56,232 bases of DNA from Bermanella sp. (GCA_002683575.1 NYTP01000125.1:1-56232); one strand, 5' to 3'. Shown: positions 26,545-35,344, counted from the first letter of the stretch. The notes: generated by a model not told the origin, from the sequence alone. Made by a program: numbers and translations.

Positions 26545-27477
26545 ATGAATCAAAATTTAAAGCCCACTGTTTATATTTGCGCAGACCCAAAAGATTCTTT
26601 GGATATCTTGTATACGGTTAATCGCGTTGTATTGCAATTGGGTGGCTTGCCGGTCAGCCTCAACTATTCAGTGGGTGCAGGTGAATACGATTGGGCACTG
26701 GTACGAAAAACCATTGATCAATCTGATCTTGTTATCTTACTTGTGGGGGACACCTACGGTGCGCTTTCGGATAGTGGTGAAAGCTTTATTCACCGTGAGG
26801 CTGTATATGCAAAAAGTCAGCATAAAAAATTAGTCGCATTACTGAAAAATACCGAGCTAAAAGGTATGGATTCTCAAGATGTTAAGCGCCTTCGCTCTCT
26901 TCACCGTTTTACTATGTCAGGTATTTTTAAATACTGGAATCACAAAGAAGATTTACTGTTAATTGCACGCCAAGTACTGCGCGATCTACTCAAACCGCAA
27001 TTAGGTTTGGTTGATTCTAATAAGGCACTTGAGCCAGACACCTCGTTACACCTTCATGATGCTCTCACCGACACGCTATTTGCAATGGATAGCTATCCCA
27101 TGCGCTTTACCGGTAAGGTGTTTGCACATGGTAACTGTCATGAAGTAACGAGCAATGTATTGCTCACTTGGGATATGGCATTTTTGAATATTGGATCAAT
27201 GATGACCTCACCAGTGACAGAGGATCGTATGCGATCTGCCCTTGAAGATTATGTAGAAGATAATTACCGGGATAGCTTTATGGATGCGATTAAGGATTCT
27301 CATGCTTTGTCAGGTGTACGTTGTAATGATATCGAGTTTCAGCGTCTTAAGGCTTACCTCAAAGGTGCTGGCGTCATTGAAAACGTAGCAAAAGAAAGAA
27401 CGGGTTTAAAAAGTTACTGGCAATTGACCCAAACGGGTGAAAACCGGTTACATAAACTCCTCGTCCCCAATCAGTAA
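26545..27477 (+). CDS. DUF4062 (TIR-like Rossmann) protein
   Basis: The 310-residue cytosolic protein has an N-terminal 110-residue domain with the DUF4062 pattern: PTVYICADPKDSLDILYTV, VRKTIDQSDLVILLVGDTYG, and SFIHREAVYAKSQHKKLVAL. This nucleotide-binding, TIR/TIR-like fold occurs in signalling and some defence proteins. The middle is unassigned. The last 60 residues (LKAYLKGAGVIENV, SYWQLTQTGENRLHKLL) look like a winged helix. No defence partner is next to it. It lies 19 bp after the AEC gene, probably co-transcribed. Confidence 0.75.
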   Translation: MNQNLKPTVYICADPKDSLDILYTVNRVVLQLGGLPVSLNYSVGAGEYDWALVRKTIDQSDLVILLVGDTYGALSDSGESFIHREAVYAKSQHKKLVALLKNTELKGMDSQDVKRLRSLHRFTMSGIFKYWNHKEDLLLIARQVLRDLLKPQLGLVDSNKALEPDTSLHLHDALTDTLFAMDSYPMRFTGKVFAHGNCHEVTSNVLLTWDMAFLNIGSMMTSPVTEDRMRSALEDYVEDNYRDSFMDAIKDSHALSGVRCNDIEFQRLKAYLKGAGVIENVAKERTGLKSYWQLTQTGENRLHKLLVPNQ

Positions 27478-27571
27478 GTATTGGCTGAACAGTGAATTAC
27501 CCATCGTCTATGGATGTTGCGTGGAGGCTCATGCTGATATCCGATATACTGCGTCCTTTTTAAGGATCTGT

Positions 27572-28570
27572 ATGAAGTTTGTTGTCCTTCTATTATTAAT
27601 CAGTCAGCTTGTCGCCTGTTCTAGTCAGGTAAGTACCATTGATAAGATTCATGGTTACACAATGGGCACCAGTTACAGCGCCCAGTGGTCTTCTATTTCA
27701 TCTCTTGACTCCCAGCAAGCGCAAAGTGATATTGACGATATTCTATTGATGATTAATCAGCAGATGTCGACCTATCAATCAGACAGCGAGTTGAGTTTGT
27801 TTAATCAAGCTGAGCCGCCTGTTTCTCATAAAATTAGCCCTGAATTACGCGAAGTATTAGAACTTTCGTTTGCCCTAAATGATCTTACTCAAGGCTATTT
27901 TGATATTTCAGTGGGGCCAGTGGTGAACTTATGGGGTTTTGGGCCTGATAAAATGCCTAATAAATTACCAAGCCCAGATCAAACAGCTCAGGCGAAAGCG
28001 TCTATTGGCCTGGATGTGGTTACATTAAATGGCACTCAAATAAGCAAGTCTCAGCAGAGATACTTAGATTTATCCGCCATCGCCAAAGGTTATGCCGTGG
28101 ACAAGGTAGCTGATTACTTAGAAAGTAAAGGCGCCCAAGCTTATCTAGTAGAAATAGGTGGTGAGATGCGTGCTAAAGGCACTAAATCACCTAATAAACC
28201 TTGGCGTGTTGCCGTTGAGAAACCCGATGAGAACCTGCGCCAGGTGCAGAAAATCATAGCTATGAAGGATGGTGCTATGGCGACTTCCGGTGATTATCGC
28301 AACTATTTCGAGATGGACGGGCAGCAATATAGCCACACAATTGATCCTTTTACCGCAAATCCGGTTAAGCATACACTTGCTTCTGTTACGATTATTGATG
28401 ATAAATGTGCCCGTGCCGATGCGCTTGCCACTGCTATGCTTGTAATGGGGGCCAAAAAAGCCAAGGCCTTTGCCTTAGAGCATGATATAAAAGCGTATTT
28501 GATTGAACGTAGCCCTCAAGGCTTTAATGAATATTCAACGCCGGCGTTTATCCGCTGGCAAACACAGTGA
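27572..28570 (+). CDS. apbE: FAD:protein FMN transferase ApbE
   Basis: This 332-residue lipoprotein has the signal MKFVVLLLLISQLVACSSQ with lipobox LVAC. It transfers FMN from FAD to Thr in NqrB and NqrC. Motifs are GYTMGTSYSAQW, LDLSAIAKGYAVDKVADYL, YLVEIGGEMRAKG, KDGAMATSGDYRNYF and YSHTIDPFTANPVKH. The last carries the metal-binding region. The frame extends upstream to 27437 over the end of the previous gene, but AAGGA at 27562-27566 and the signal peptide fix ATG 27572. nqrM follows after 9 bp, so these are the NQR maturation genes. Confidence 0.96.
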   Translation: MKFVVLLLLISQLVACSSQVSTIDKIHGYTMGTSYSAQWSSISSLDSQQAQSDIDDILLMINQQMSTYQSDSELSLFNQAEPPVSHKISPELREVLELSFALNDLTQGYFDISVGPVVNLWGFGPDKMPNKLPSPDQTAQAKASIGLDVVTLNGTQISKSQQRYLDLSAIAKGYAVDKVADYLESKGAQAYLVEIGGEMRAKGTKSPNKPWRVAVEKPDENLRQVQKIIAMKDGAMATSGDYRNYFEMDGQQYSHTIDPFTANPVKHTLASVTIIDDKCARADALATAMLVMGAKKAKAFALEHDIKAYLIERSPQGFNEYSTPAFIRWQTQ

Positions 28571-28579
28571 GGTTTCCCC

Positions 28580-28813
28580 ATGGAAATGATTTTGGTTGTC
28601 TTTGTTTTCATGTTGCTTGTCATTGTACTAATGGCAGTTGGCGTTTTGTTTGGGCAGAAGCCGATTAGTGGCTCATGTGGTGGAATGAGTGCTATCGGTA
28701 TGGAAACCGCTTGTGATGTATGCGGCGGTGATAAGCAAAAATGTGATACTGAAAAGAAAAAAGTAGCAGGCAGTGTGCAGGCTGATTTGGCCTACGATGC
28801 CAGCAAAAAATAA
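28580..28813 (+). CDS. nqrM: Na+-NQR maturation protein NqrM
   Basis: The 77-residue protein has one N-terminal membrane helix (2-25) and four conserved cysteines in SGSCGGM and ACDVCGGDKQKC. This is the DUF539 family required to deliver or insert iron at the NqrD/NqrE cysteine centre. It lies directly after apbE and 20 bp before sthA. Confidence 0.95.
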   Translation: MEMILVVFVFMLLVIVLMAVGVLFGQKPISGSCGGMSAIGMETACDVCGGDKQKCDTEKKKVAGSVQADLAYDASKK

Positions 28814-28833
28814 TACGGATAAGGAGTGTGTGA

Positions 28834-30228
28834 ATGGCTGATTACCATTATGACGTCATTGTATTAGGAACAGGACCCTCTGGTGAGGGCGCTGCAATGA
28901 ATGCAGCAAAAAAAGGTAAAAAAGTAGCAGTGGTTGAAGAGGCCCCTGTGGTGGGTGGGCACTGTACTCATTACGGCACAATTCCGTCTAAAGCCTTGCG
29001 TCATTCGGTTAAACAGATCATCTCATATAACACGAACCCTATGTTCCGTGATATTGGTGAGCCTCGTTGGTTTAGTTTTCCTCGAGTTCTTAAAACTGCT
29101 GAGCGAGTTATCGCTAAGCAGGTCAAGCTTCGTACAGAATTCTATAGTCGTAACCGTGTCCACTTGTATCATGGACATGGTAGTTTTGTAGATAGTCATA
29201 CTATCGAGATCACCGACGGCCCTGCATCGAGCACACGTTTACATGCAGAGCAAATTGTTCTCGCCACTGGCTCTAGTCCGTTTCGCCCTGATGGTGTTGA
29301 TTTCCACCATGAACGTGTCTACGACTCCGATACGATTTTGAAGCTTGAGCATACCCCTAGAACCATGATTATTTATGGTGCAGGCGTTATCGGCTCTGAA
29401 TATGCCTCTATCTTTAGTGGTTTGGGCGTGAAAGTAGATTTGATTAACCCGGGCGAGCGTTTGTTGCCGTTCTTGGATGATGAGATCTCCGATGCCCTGA
29501 GTTACCATTTGCGCGACACGGGTGTTTTGATTCGACACAATGAATTATTCGACTCAGTTGATACAGATGATAATAGTGTAACGATGCACTTTAAGTCAGG
29601 TAAGCAGATCAAAGCAGATGCTCTTCTATGGGCGGCTGGTCGAAATGGTAATACACGTAATATGGGGCTTGAGCATGTTGGGATTGAACCCAATAGCCGA
29701 GGCCAATTAGATGTTGATGAAAACTATAAGACCACTGCAGAGCATGTCTATGCTGTGGGTGATGTAGTAGGTTGGCCTAGCCTTGCCAGTGCAGCTTATG
29801 ACCAAGGTCGAAGCGCAGCTGCTCACCTTGCAGGTGATGATGATTACTGGTTTGTAAGTGATGTACCAACGGGGATTTATACGATTCCTGAGATCAGTTC
29901 TGTCGGAAAGACCGAGCGTGAGCTGACCAATGAAAAAGTCCCTTATGAAGTGGGGCAGGCGTTTTTGAAAAGTATTGCCCGTGCGCAAATTACCGGTGAA
30001 AGCGTGGGTATGCTTAAAATCCTGTTCCATCGCGATACATTGGAGATCTTGGGTATTCACTGCTTTGGTGACCAAGCATCTGAGATCATTCACATTGGTC
30101 AAGCGATTATGAAACAAGAGGGAGCTGGAAATACGGTGAGTTACTTTGTTAATAATACATTTAACTACCCAACCATGGCTGAAGCCTATCGGATTGCGGC
30201 TCTAAATGGTTTGAATCGATTGTCTTAG
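28834..30228 (+). CDS. sthA: Soluble pyridine nucleotide transhydrogenase
   Basis: The 464-residue flavoprotein of the disulfide-reductase superfamily moves hydride between NADPH and NAD+. The FAD site is [20 protein letters not shown]. The redox-motif position reads [17 protein letters not shown], with only one Cys of the usual pair, the hallmark of SthA. The NAD(P) site is [19 protein letters not shown], and the dimer domain ends with [23 protein letters not shown] precedes the start. It is probably in the apbE-nqrM transcript and ends at a terminator. Confidence 0.96.
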   Translation: MADYHYDVIVLGTGPSGEGAAMNAAKKGKKVAVVEEAPVVGGHCTHYGTIPSKALRHSVKQIISYNTNPMFRDIGEPRWFSFPRVLKTAERVIAKQVKLRTEFYSRNRVHLYHGHGSFVDSHTIEITDGPASSTRLHAEQIVLATGSSPFRPDGVDFHHERVYDSDTILKLEHTPRTMIIYGAGVIGSEYASIFSGLGVKVDLINPGERLLPFLDDEISDALSYHLRDTGVLIRHNELFDSVDTDDNSVTMHFKSGKQIKADALLWAAGRNGNTRNMGLEHVGIEPNSRGQLDVDENYKTTAEHVYAVGDVVGWPSLASAAYDQGRSAAAHLAGDDDYWFVSDVPTGIYTIPEISSVGKTERELTNEKVPYEVGQAFLKSIARAQITGESVGMLKILFHRDTLEILGIHCFGDQASEIIHIGQAIMKQEGAGNTVSYFVNNTFNYPTMAEAYRIAALNGLNRLS

Positions 30229-30249
30229 TTTTGTGTTTGTTTTTAAAAA

Positions 30250-30271
30250 GCGGGCTGAGCCCGCTTTTTTT
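30250..30271 (+). terminator. Terminator of the apbE-nqrM-sthA unit
   Basis: The stem GCGGGC/GCCCGC with a TGA loop is followed by seven T and preceded by an A run. Confidence 0.88.
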
Positions 30272-30434
30272 ATGTCTGATTGTTTGTGTTTTAGACTGTG
30301 TTGGATTTCCTGTTTTCGGTTTTGGTACTTTGCGCACATTTATGTGTCTGTAAAATATTCATAACTGGTACTTTATGCTTAAATGTTATTTAAACTGAAT
30401 TTAGTTGTAGTTTTGATAATAAGAAGTGTATTCC

Positions 30435-31622
30435 ATGGCGTTGATTAAGTATTTACAAATTCTAGCGAAGCATGATGGATCTGATTTGTATTTAAGTACG
30501 GGCGCACCGCCCAGTGCTAAATTCCAAGGAACATTAAAGCCTTTGGGCAAAGAGCCCCTTAAACCAGGTCAAATTGCTCAATTGATTGAGTCTGTTATGG
30601 ATGATGACCAAAAGAAGGAGTTTGAACAAGAGCTCGAATTAAACATGGCCATCAGCTTACCGACCGGTGGACGTTTTCGTTTAAACATGTTCCGTCAGCG
30701 TAATGAAGTTTCCTTAGTGGCGCGTAATATTGTGACTGACATTCCTCGTTTTGATGATCTTGGCTTACCGCAAGTATTAAAAAAAGTGATTTTAGCTAAG
30801 CGCGGCCTTATCTTGTTTGTGGGGGGCACCGGTTCGGGTAAATCTACCTCTCTTGCTTCTCTAATTGATCACCGGAATACCAATGTGCCTGGGCATATTA
30901 TTACCATAGAAGATCCCATTGAATTTGTTCACACCCATAAGCGTTCGATTATTAATCAGCGAGAAGTTGGGGTGGACACTAAAAGCTTTAAAGCGGCCCT
31001 AAAAAATACCCTTCGCCAAGCGCCTGATGTAATTTTGATTGGTGAGATCCGCGATCAAGAAACCATGGAGCACGCATTAGCATTTGCTGAAACTGGGCAT
31101 TTAGCCATCTCAACACTTCATGCCAATAATGCAAACCAAGCACTGGATAGGATTATTAATTTCTTTCCCGAAGAGCGTCATAAACAGCTACTGCAAGACC
31201 TTGGCTTAAATTTACAAGCGATAGTTTCTCAGCGCCTTGTGCCGACTGTTGACGGTAAGCGGGTGGCGGCGGTTGAGGTGTTATTGGGTAATAAAACTAT
31301 TCAGGACCTAGTATTTAAAGGCGATACCGATGGCATAAAAGAAATTATGTCCAAGTCAGAAAACCTAGGTATGCAGACATTCGATGCGGCCCTATTTAAG
31401 CTTTTTGAAGCCGGAAAAATTTCATTAGAAGAGGCTTTAAAAAATGCTGACTCTGAAAATAATCTGCGTTTAAGAATCAAACTGGCGGACGGTAGTGATT
31501 CGGAAGAAGATAGTGGGTTATCAGGTTTGTCTTTGCAAAAAACACCGGATGAACTGGCAAGTGAGAATCGAGCGCAGCAAGAAGAAAAAGAATTAGAAAT
31601 GCTTATGGCAAAAACGGGCTGA
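30435..31622 (+). CDS. pilU: PilT/PilU-family pilus retraction ATPase (PilU type)
   Basis: This 395-residue hexameric ATPase powers type IV pilus retraction. Walker A is GGTGSGKST (130-138), the Asp box ITIEDPIEF, Walker B DVILIGEIRD and the His box HLAISTLHANNANQALDRI. Segments SDLYLSTGAPPSAKFQG and LVPTVDGKRVAAVEVLL align better with PilU than PilT, and a charged C-terminal tail of about 45 residues is present. No pilT is adjacent, so it must work with a PilT elsewhere. The ATG at 30435 is preferred over a TTG-type start at 30426. The 206-bp upstream gap shows only AT-rich promoter-like sequence. Confidence 0.9.
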   Translation: MALIKYLQILAKHDGSDLYLSTGAPPSAKFQGTLKPLGKEPLKPGQIAQLIESVMDDDQKKEFEQELELNMAISLPTGGRFRLNMFRQRNEVSLVARNIVTDIPRFDDLGLPQVLKKVILAKRGLILFVGGTGSGKSTSLASLIDHRNTNVPGHIITIEDPIEFVHTHKRSIINQREVGVDTKSFKAALKNTLRQAPDVILIGEIRDQETMEHALAFAETGHLAISTLHANNANQALDRIINFFPEERHKQLLQDLGLNLQAIVSQRLVPTVDGKRVAAVEVLLGNKTIQDLVFKGDTDGIKEIMSKSENLGMQTFDAALFKLFEAGKISLEEALKNADSENNLRLRIKLADGSDSEEDSGLSGLSLQKTPDELASENRAQQEEKELEMLMAKTG

Positions 31623-31631
31623 CGCTAATAC

Positions 31632-31658
31632 AAAAAAGCCACCTATATGGTGGCTTTT
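31632..31658. terminator. Bidirectional terminator after pilU
   Basis: The 10-bp stem AAAAGCCACC/GGTGGCTTTT has a 5-nt loop. It lies between pilU and the converging minus-strand gene ending at 31668, with T runs on both strands. Confidence 0.85.
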
Positions 31659-31667
31659 AATGGATGG

Positions 31668-32243
31668 CTATTTAACGAGCTTTAGTACTTTTGCGCTCAT
31701 GCTCTTGCCATAATAAGCAAGGCCAAATTTATTAAGATAATCTTCTCGGTTAAGTTCCATGGCATTCGTTTGAATGTCATCCAAGTCAAATGGCACACCC
31801 TTCGCCTTGTAAATCTCTTCTAAGTAACCCATGTATGGGTGCAGGTCCATCAGCATGACCACCGCACCCACATCGGGTTTAACCCCTGCATTGAGTGTCT
31901 CGTCAAGGGTTATCTCAATGACCTCAGGTGTTTCGTCATTACCCGTGTGAACTTTACGAGCGCGTACTTTTTGAGTCGCCCAGTAATAAGCTAACTGCTT
32001 ACTTTGCGTTAGAAAAATTGGCTCTTTTCGTTCTGTGTAAGTATTGCCTATGGTGGCCATGGCCTTCTTAGTAGCCTGGTTAATTTCGTTATCGCCAGAG
32101 CGTTTAAGGCCTTGCTCTAAGATTTGCTTGGTTAAACCAGAGGAGGTGCCGTGATACCAAGTATTGCTGGTTGTAAAGCCCGCATCGGTTAATAAAGCTT
32201 CAGCGTCTTGTAGGTGTTCTGGGGTGTCTATGTTCGTCGTCAT
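31668..32243 (-). CDS. Uncharacterised protein with possible ADP-ribosyltransferase-like fold
   Basis: The 191-residue protein has no signal peptide or membrane helix. An N-terminal segment TWYHGTSSGLTKQILEQGLK (29-48) is followed by EPIFLTQSKQLAYYWATQK (74-92) and a VIEITLDE strand. This order (YHGTS, then IL-xx-GL, then YLT/FLT-xxxxxA-xYA) resembles the NAD-binding core of the ART/KptA superfamily. No family name comes to mind, and the catalytic Glu is not obvious. The start ATG 32243 has GGAG 5 nt upstream; the frame opens earlier at a TTG. It is a separate unit, 145 bp from the DUF1499 gene. Confidence 0.65.
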   Translation of the reverse strand: MTTNIDTPEHLQDAEALLTDAGFTTSNTWYHGTSSGLTKQILEQGLKRSGDNEINQATKKAMATIGNTYTERKEPIFLTQSKQLAYYWATQKVRARKVHTGNDETPEVIEITLDETLNAGVKPDVGAVVMLMDLHPYMGYLEEIYKAKGVPFDLDDIQTNAMELNREDYLNKFGLAYYGKSMSAKVLKLVK

Positions 32244-32388
32244 ACTTACTCCAATCAGCAAGGCCTAAGATAATCAGGTGCCAAGGTCAAATTGCGCGGC
32301 ATTATACCAAAGTTAAAGCCAATTGTTATGTGCTAACGCAACCGGATCACGCAAATCAGTTCTTGGGGCTTAGCGATGGGTGACCTCC

Positions 32389-32829
32389 TTACTTTTTGAG
32401 CTGATCGCGAATAGACTCAAGGCGATCCCGGTTCACCCCTAGATCGCTGTATCCCAAGCGTGAGGCAGATCGCATATGAATACGCGTGTCTTGCAGTATA
32501 AATTCTACATCATCAACGAAGCCCCAGAATGCAGAAGTATACTCGGCGCGAATATACCTAGGTGTGCTTTTGGTGATTTGGGCATTATTTGATTCTAGGA
32601 TGAGCTGAGTGAGCTGTTGATGTTTATTCTCAATAGAGTCACTTGAGACTATAGGAGCGATAAAATGACTGTTATCGCTAGCCTCGTAACTGGAGACACA
32701 ATTGGGGGCGCTTGGGCAGGCAGCCAGTGGTTGGGTTTCAGAGCCTAATGACTTTGGTGGCTGACCAGAGCAGGCGCTCAGTAAAGACGCAATGCTTAGG
32801 GTGAAAACAAGCTTTGTAAAAGAAGGCAT
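32389..32829 (-). CDS. DUF1499 lipoprotein
   Basis: This 146-residue lipoprotein has the signal MPSFTKLVFTLSIASLLSACSG with lipobox LSAC. The DUF1499 core is very clear: CPSAPNCVSS, HFIAPIV, PRYIRAEYTSAFWGFVDDVE and SASRLGYSDLGVNRDRLESI. The function of the family is unknown. The gene is 65 bp downstream of the sirtuin gene on the same strand. Confidence 0.9.
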   Translation of the reverse strand: MPSFTKLVFTLSIASLLSACSGQPPKSLGSETQPLAACPSAPNCVSSYEASDNSHFIAPIVSSDSIENKHQQLTQLILESNNAQITKSTPRYIRAEYTSAFWGFVDDVEFILQDTRIHMRSASRLGYSDLGVNRDRLESIRDQLKK

Positions 32830-32894
32830 AGGAGCACCTAGTGAGTGACGTTTAACGGATTAAACCGTGTCGGATTGAAAGAGGCAAATGCTAA

Positions 32895-33611
32895 TTAGCC
32901 ATATCGCTGAATGTATTGTGAGGCGGTTGCCTTAATGTAGCGGACATTCTTATAAGGCAAAATGACGGGATCTGGATCAACGACTTCCACTTCTATCTGG
33001 TTTTGCATCGCGATATCCAAAGCGATATTGGTAATGTTGACACTAAATGATGTACCCATGAAAACCATTTTATCCGCTTGTTTCATTCTTTGCTGTGCGT
33101 CATCCATCTGGTATAGATTTGTGTAGTATTCATCAAATAATAATACCAAGGGTTTATAGCTTTCATTTAGCTGGGGCCGGTCTTTGATATTGAATTGTTC
33201 AAGCAGCGAGGACTTTAATTCTTGCTCGTTAATTTTATCCCAAGGTGCATCTATGATGTCTACTTGATCACCTTGTTCATGAAATAAAGTGACTTTATCC
33301 AATCTTCCATGAATGGCAATGTAGTCCGTATTACCGGCTTTGCCATCGAGCCCATCTATGTTTTGTGTGATTAAGTTTTTATCGGCTAAAAAATAATGAA
33401 CCTCATTTGGCCCATGGTCACGATAGCGTGCAAAGCGTTGGTAGTACCAAGCTAAAAACTCACCCGGTTGACGTTGATACATGCTGCGGGTTGCCATTTC
33501 CATTGGTGTATAATTTTCGCTGCCTATTGTCCAGAAACCATCCTGTGCGCGAAAAGTAGGGATGCCACTTTCTGCACTGACCCCTGCACCGGTTATATAG
33601 AGCGTGTTCAT
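32895..33611 (-). CDS. Sir2-family protein lacking the zinc cysteines
   Basis: The 238-residue protein has an intact NAD site: GAGVSAESGIPTFR (8-21), TQNIDGLDGKAG (82-93), catalytic His101 in IAIHGRLD, and GTSFSVN (186-192). Typical bacterial CobB has four Cys forming a zinc ribbon just after the catalytic His. Here the whole protein contains no cysteine, and the ribbon region reads KVTLFHEQGDQVDIIDAPW. It could be a deacylase stabilised without zinc or an NAD-consuming enzyme of other specificity. The start overlaps the upstream glycerophosphodiesterase stop by 4 bp, so they form one operon. Confidence 0.88.
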   Translation of the reverse strand: MNTLYITGAGVSAESGIPTFRAQDGFWTIGSENYTPMEMATRSMYQRQPGEFLAWYYQRFARYRDHGPNEVHYFLADKNLITQNIDGLDGKAGNTDYIAIHGRLDKVTLFHEQGDQVDIIDAPWDKINEQELKSSLLEQFNIKDRPQLNESYKPLVLLFDEYYTNLYQMDDAQQRMKQADKMVFMGTSFSVNITNIALDIAMQNQIEVEVVDPDPVILPYKNVRYIKATASQYIQRYG

Positions 33612-34327
33612 GCTGGTTTATCTTGATTAGCTAATGCGGTAATGACTTCTCTGGCCGCTTGAGGGTAATCACTGATAATGCTGTCTGCTTTATAGCGGTA
33701 TAGGCGAGTCATATCATCAGCGTCATTCACGGTCCAAATGCTCACGTTTAAGCCTTTTCTCTGAGCTTTTGCGATATAACTTTGCCGAGCTAAGCTCTTG
33801 TTTAAACATAGGTGAGTGCATTGCAAAGCTAATGCAGTGCGCAGGCCATTTGGTAGAGGCCACTCTTGTACGTAACCCCTTGCTATGTGGGGTAGGGTGC
33901 GTTTAAACGCGCGTAAAATGCCGGTATGTTTTGACGTGATCACGACTTTTTCTTCAAGTTGAAATCGTTCTATTAAGTGCGCCATAGGTTGCAAGAAACC
34001 AGGGTTTGTTGACTGGGTTTTAATTTCAAATTGCCAGTGCACAACGTTTGGACAAGCGGCCACTACTTGCTCTAAGGTTGGGATACCCTGTTGTGTGCCT
34101 TTTAATGTGGTGACACCTAATATTTGTGCACTACTTTTACTGACACTTAGGTGGCTATCTGCAAGTCGTTTTAATTTCTCATCATGAACGACCATTAATT
34201 GGCCGTCACTACTTAAGCGCACGTCCAGTTCAAAGCGATCGATTCCTTGGCTGGCTGCCAATTGAAAACCCGCTAAGCTGTTTTCCATGGCGACCCCTTT
34301 GGCGCCACGATGACCATAAATTTTCAT
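33608..34327 (-). CDS. Glycerophosphodiester phosphodiesterase
   Basis: The 239-residue GDPD TIM barrel has KIYGHRGAKGVAMENSLAGF, with catalytic His and metal Glu, then RFELDVRLSSDGQLMVVHDEKLKRL, HWQFEIKTQ and the late NVSIWTVNDADDMTRLYRY. It hydrolyses glycerophosphodiesters to glycerol-3-phosphate. There is no signal peptide, so it is cytosolic (UgpQ-like). The frame extends to 34396 over the end of the Tus-like gene. ATG 34327 begins the domain, leaves a 16-bp gap from the Tus-like stop and is preferred. It lies between the Tus-like and sirtuin genes and is co-transcribed with at least the latter. Confidence 0.9.
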   Translation of the reverse strand: MKIYGHRGAKGVAMENSLAGFQLAASQGIDRFELDVRLSSDGQLMVVHDEKLKRLADSHLSVSKSSAQILGVTTLKGTQQGIPTLEQVVAACPNVVHWQFEIKTQSTNPGFLQPMAHLIERFQLEEKVVITSKHTGILRAFKRTLPHIARGYVQEWPLPNGLRTALALQCTHLCLNKSLARQSYIAKAQRKGLNVSIWTVNDADDMTRLYRYKADSIISDYPQAAREVITALANQDKPA

Positions 34328-34343
34328 AGCTTCTCTAATCATA

Positions 34344-35207
34344 TTATTGATTATATCGGTGCACGCGAATGCTTGGTAAAAATGGCGTATCTTCAATTTT
34401 ACGGTCGCTGCGTACGGCTCTTTGTCGCGTTTGTGGTGGCTCTATTTCTGGCTCATTATGTTGAGGTAATATTTTCTCTTTATGAGATTTAAATAAAATA
34501 GGCAGTGAAATATTCATGGCTTGACGAGCCGGTACTTTACCGTCTTCAAAAAATAAATTGGCACGCATAGTGGGTGCTAGGTTCTGGACTTTAGCCAACG
34601 GCGTATTGCTGGCTAATAGACCAACGGCTTTCAATTGGGCCTGGATATGTGGGCTCGCTGTATCTAATCGGGTGAGGGCGTCATAAGCTTGTTGAACGCT
34701 CACTTTTTGAATGCTGCGGCCCGAGTGATACCAGTTAAATCCAATTCTTACCGGTGTGCGATCCGTTACTGTGATGGTCCGCCATGTTTGCTTAAGGTGA
34801 AGGCGGCTCAGTCCAGAAAAATGGAGCTGTTCTTGTAATGATGAATGGCGTCTTGCCAGTTGGCCCTTTAATTCGAGCCATTGTTGTTTGTTAGTCTTTT
34901 GCAGTGTTTGCACTATTTGTTTAAATGCATCTTTAAGTTCGTTTACTTTGTCGGCCAGTTCCAGTGTAGATTGATTCACCGCAATGAAACCAAAACAACT
35001 TCGTGTTTCACGTCCGTCTTGACCATCTTGGTACCAGAAGTCCATAAACATATTACAGGCCTTATCGATAGCTTGAACCCCTTGTGATACTTCTTGCGCA
35101 CACAGCGGTAGCCAAATACCTTCATGGCTGGCTCGAATGCTTTTACAAAGCTCACCGGAGGTAATAACTAATTTATCGAATGTCTCTATTAGATCCGCTG
35201 AATCCAT
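34344..35207 (-). CDS. tus: Tus-family replication terminus site-binding protein
   Basis: This 287-residue basic protein aligns by eye with E. coli Tus (309 residues) at several places: LHLKQTWRTITVTDRTPVRI (136-155; Tus has [20 protein letters not shown]), followed by GFNW and a downstream helix ending LTRL; then RANLFFEDGKVPARQAMNIS (215-234; Tus [20 protein letters not shown]); and a C-terminal PFLPSIRVHRY (Tus LRLIIPRLHLY). Tus binds Ter sites and blocks replication forks from one side. I did not find a convincing Ter site nearby. It is first of the minus-strand set that continues with the glycerophosphodiesterase and sirtuin. Confidence 0.75.
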   Translation of the reverse strand: MDSADLIETFDKLVITSGELCKSIRASHEGIWLPLCAQEVSQGVQAIDKACNMFMDFWYQDGQDGRETRSCFGFIAVNQSTLELADKVNELKDAFKQIVQTLQKTNKQQWLELKGQLARRHSSLQEQLHFSGLSRLHLKQTWRTITVTDRTPVRIGFNWYHSGRSIQKVSVQQAYDALTRLDTASPHIQAQLKAVGLLASNTPLAKVQNLAPTMRANLFFEDGKVPARQAMNISLPILFKSHKEKILPQHNEPEIEPPQTRQRAVRSDRKIEDTPFLPSIRVHRYNQ

Positions 35208-35344
35208 TTTTATACCGTTATCTTTTTTTGCATAATAACGTGTAGATGGCGTTTTGTGTAGGCTGTTGTGTATTCATTGAAGACTTGAGTGTGCTGCATA
35301 TATTTAGCATGGTATGAAAATATGACATTTGAATGACGATATCC

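Noticed and set aside
35260-35275. AGGCTGTTGTGTATTC upstream of the Tus-like gene as a Ter site
   Set aside because: Only the left half matches the Ter consensus; the essential AACTAA side is absent. Mentioned only as a look-alike.
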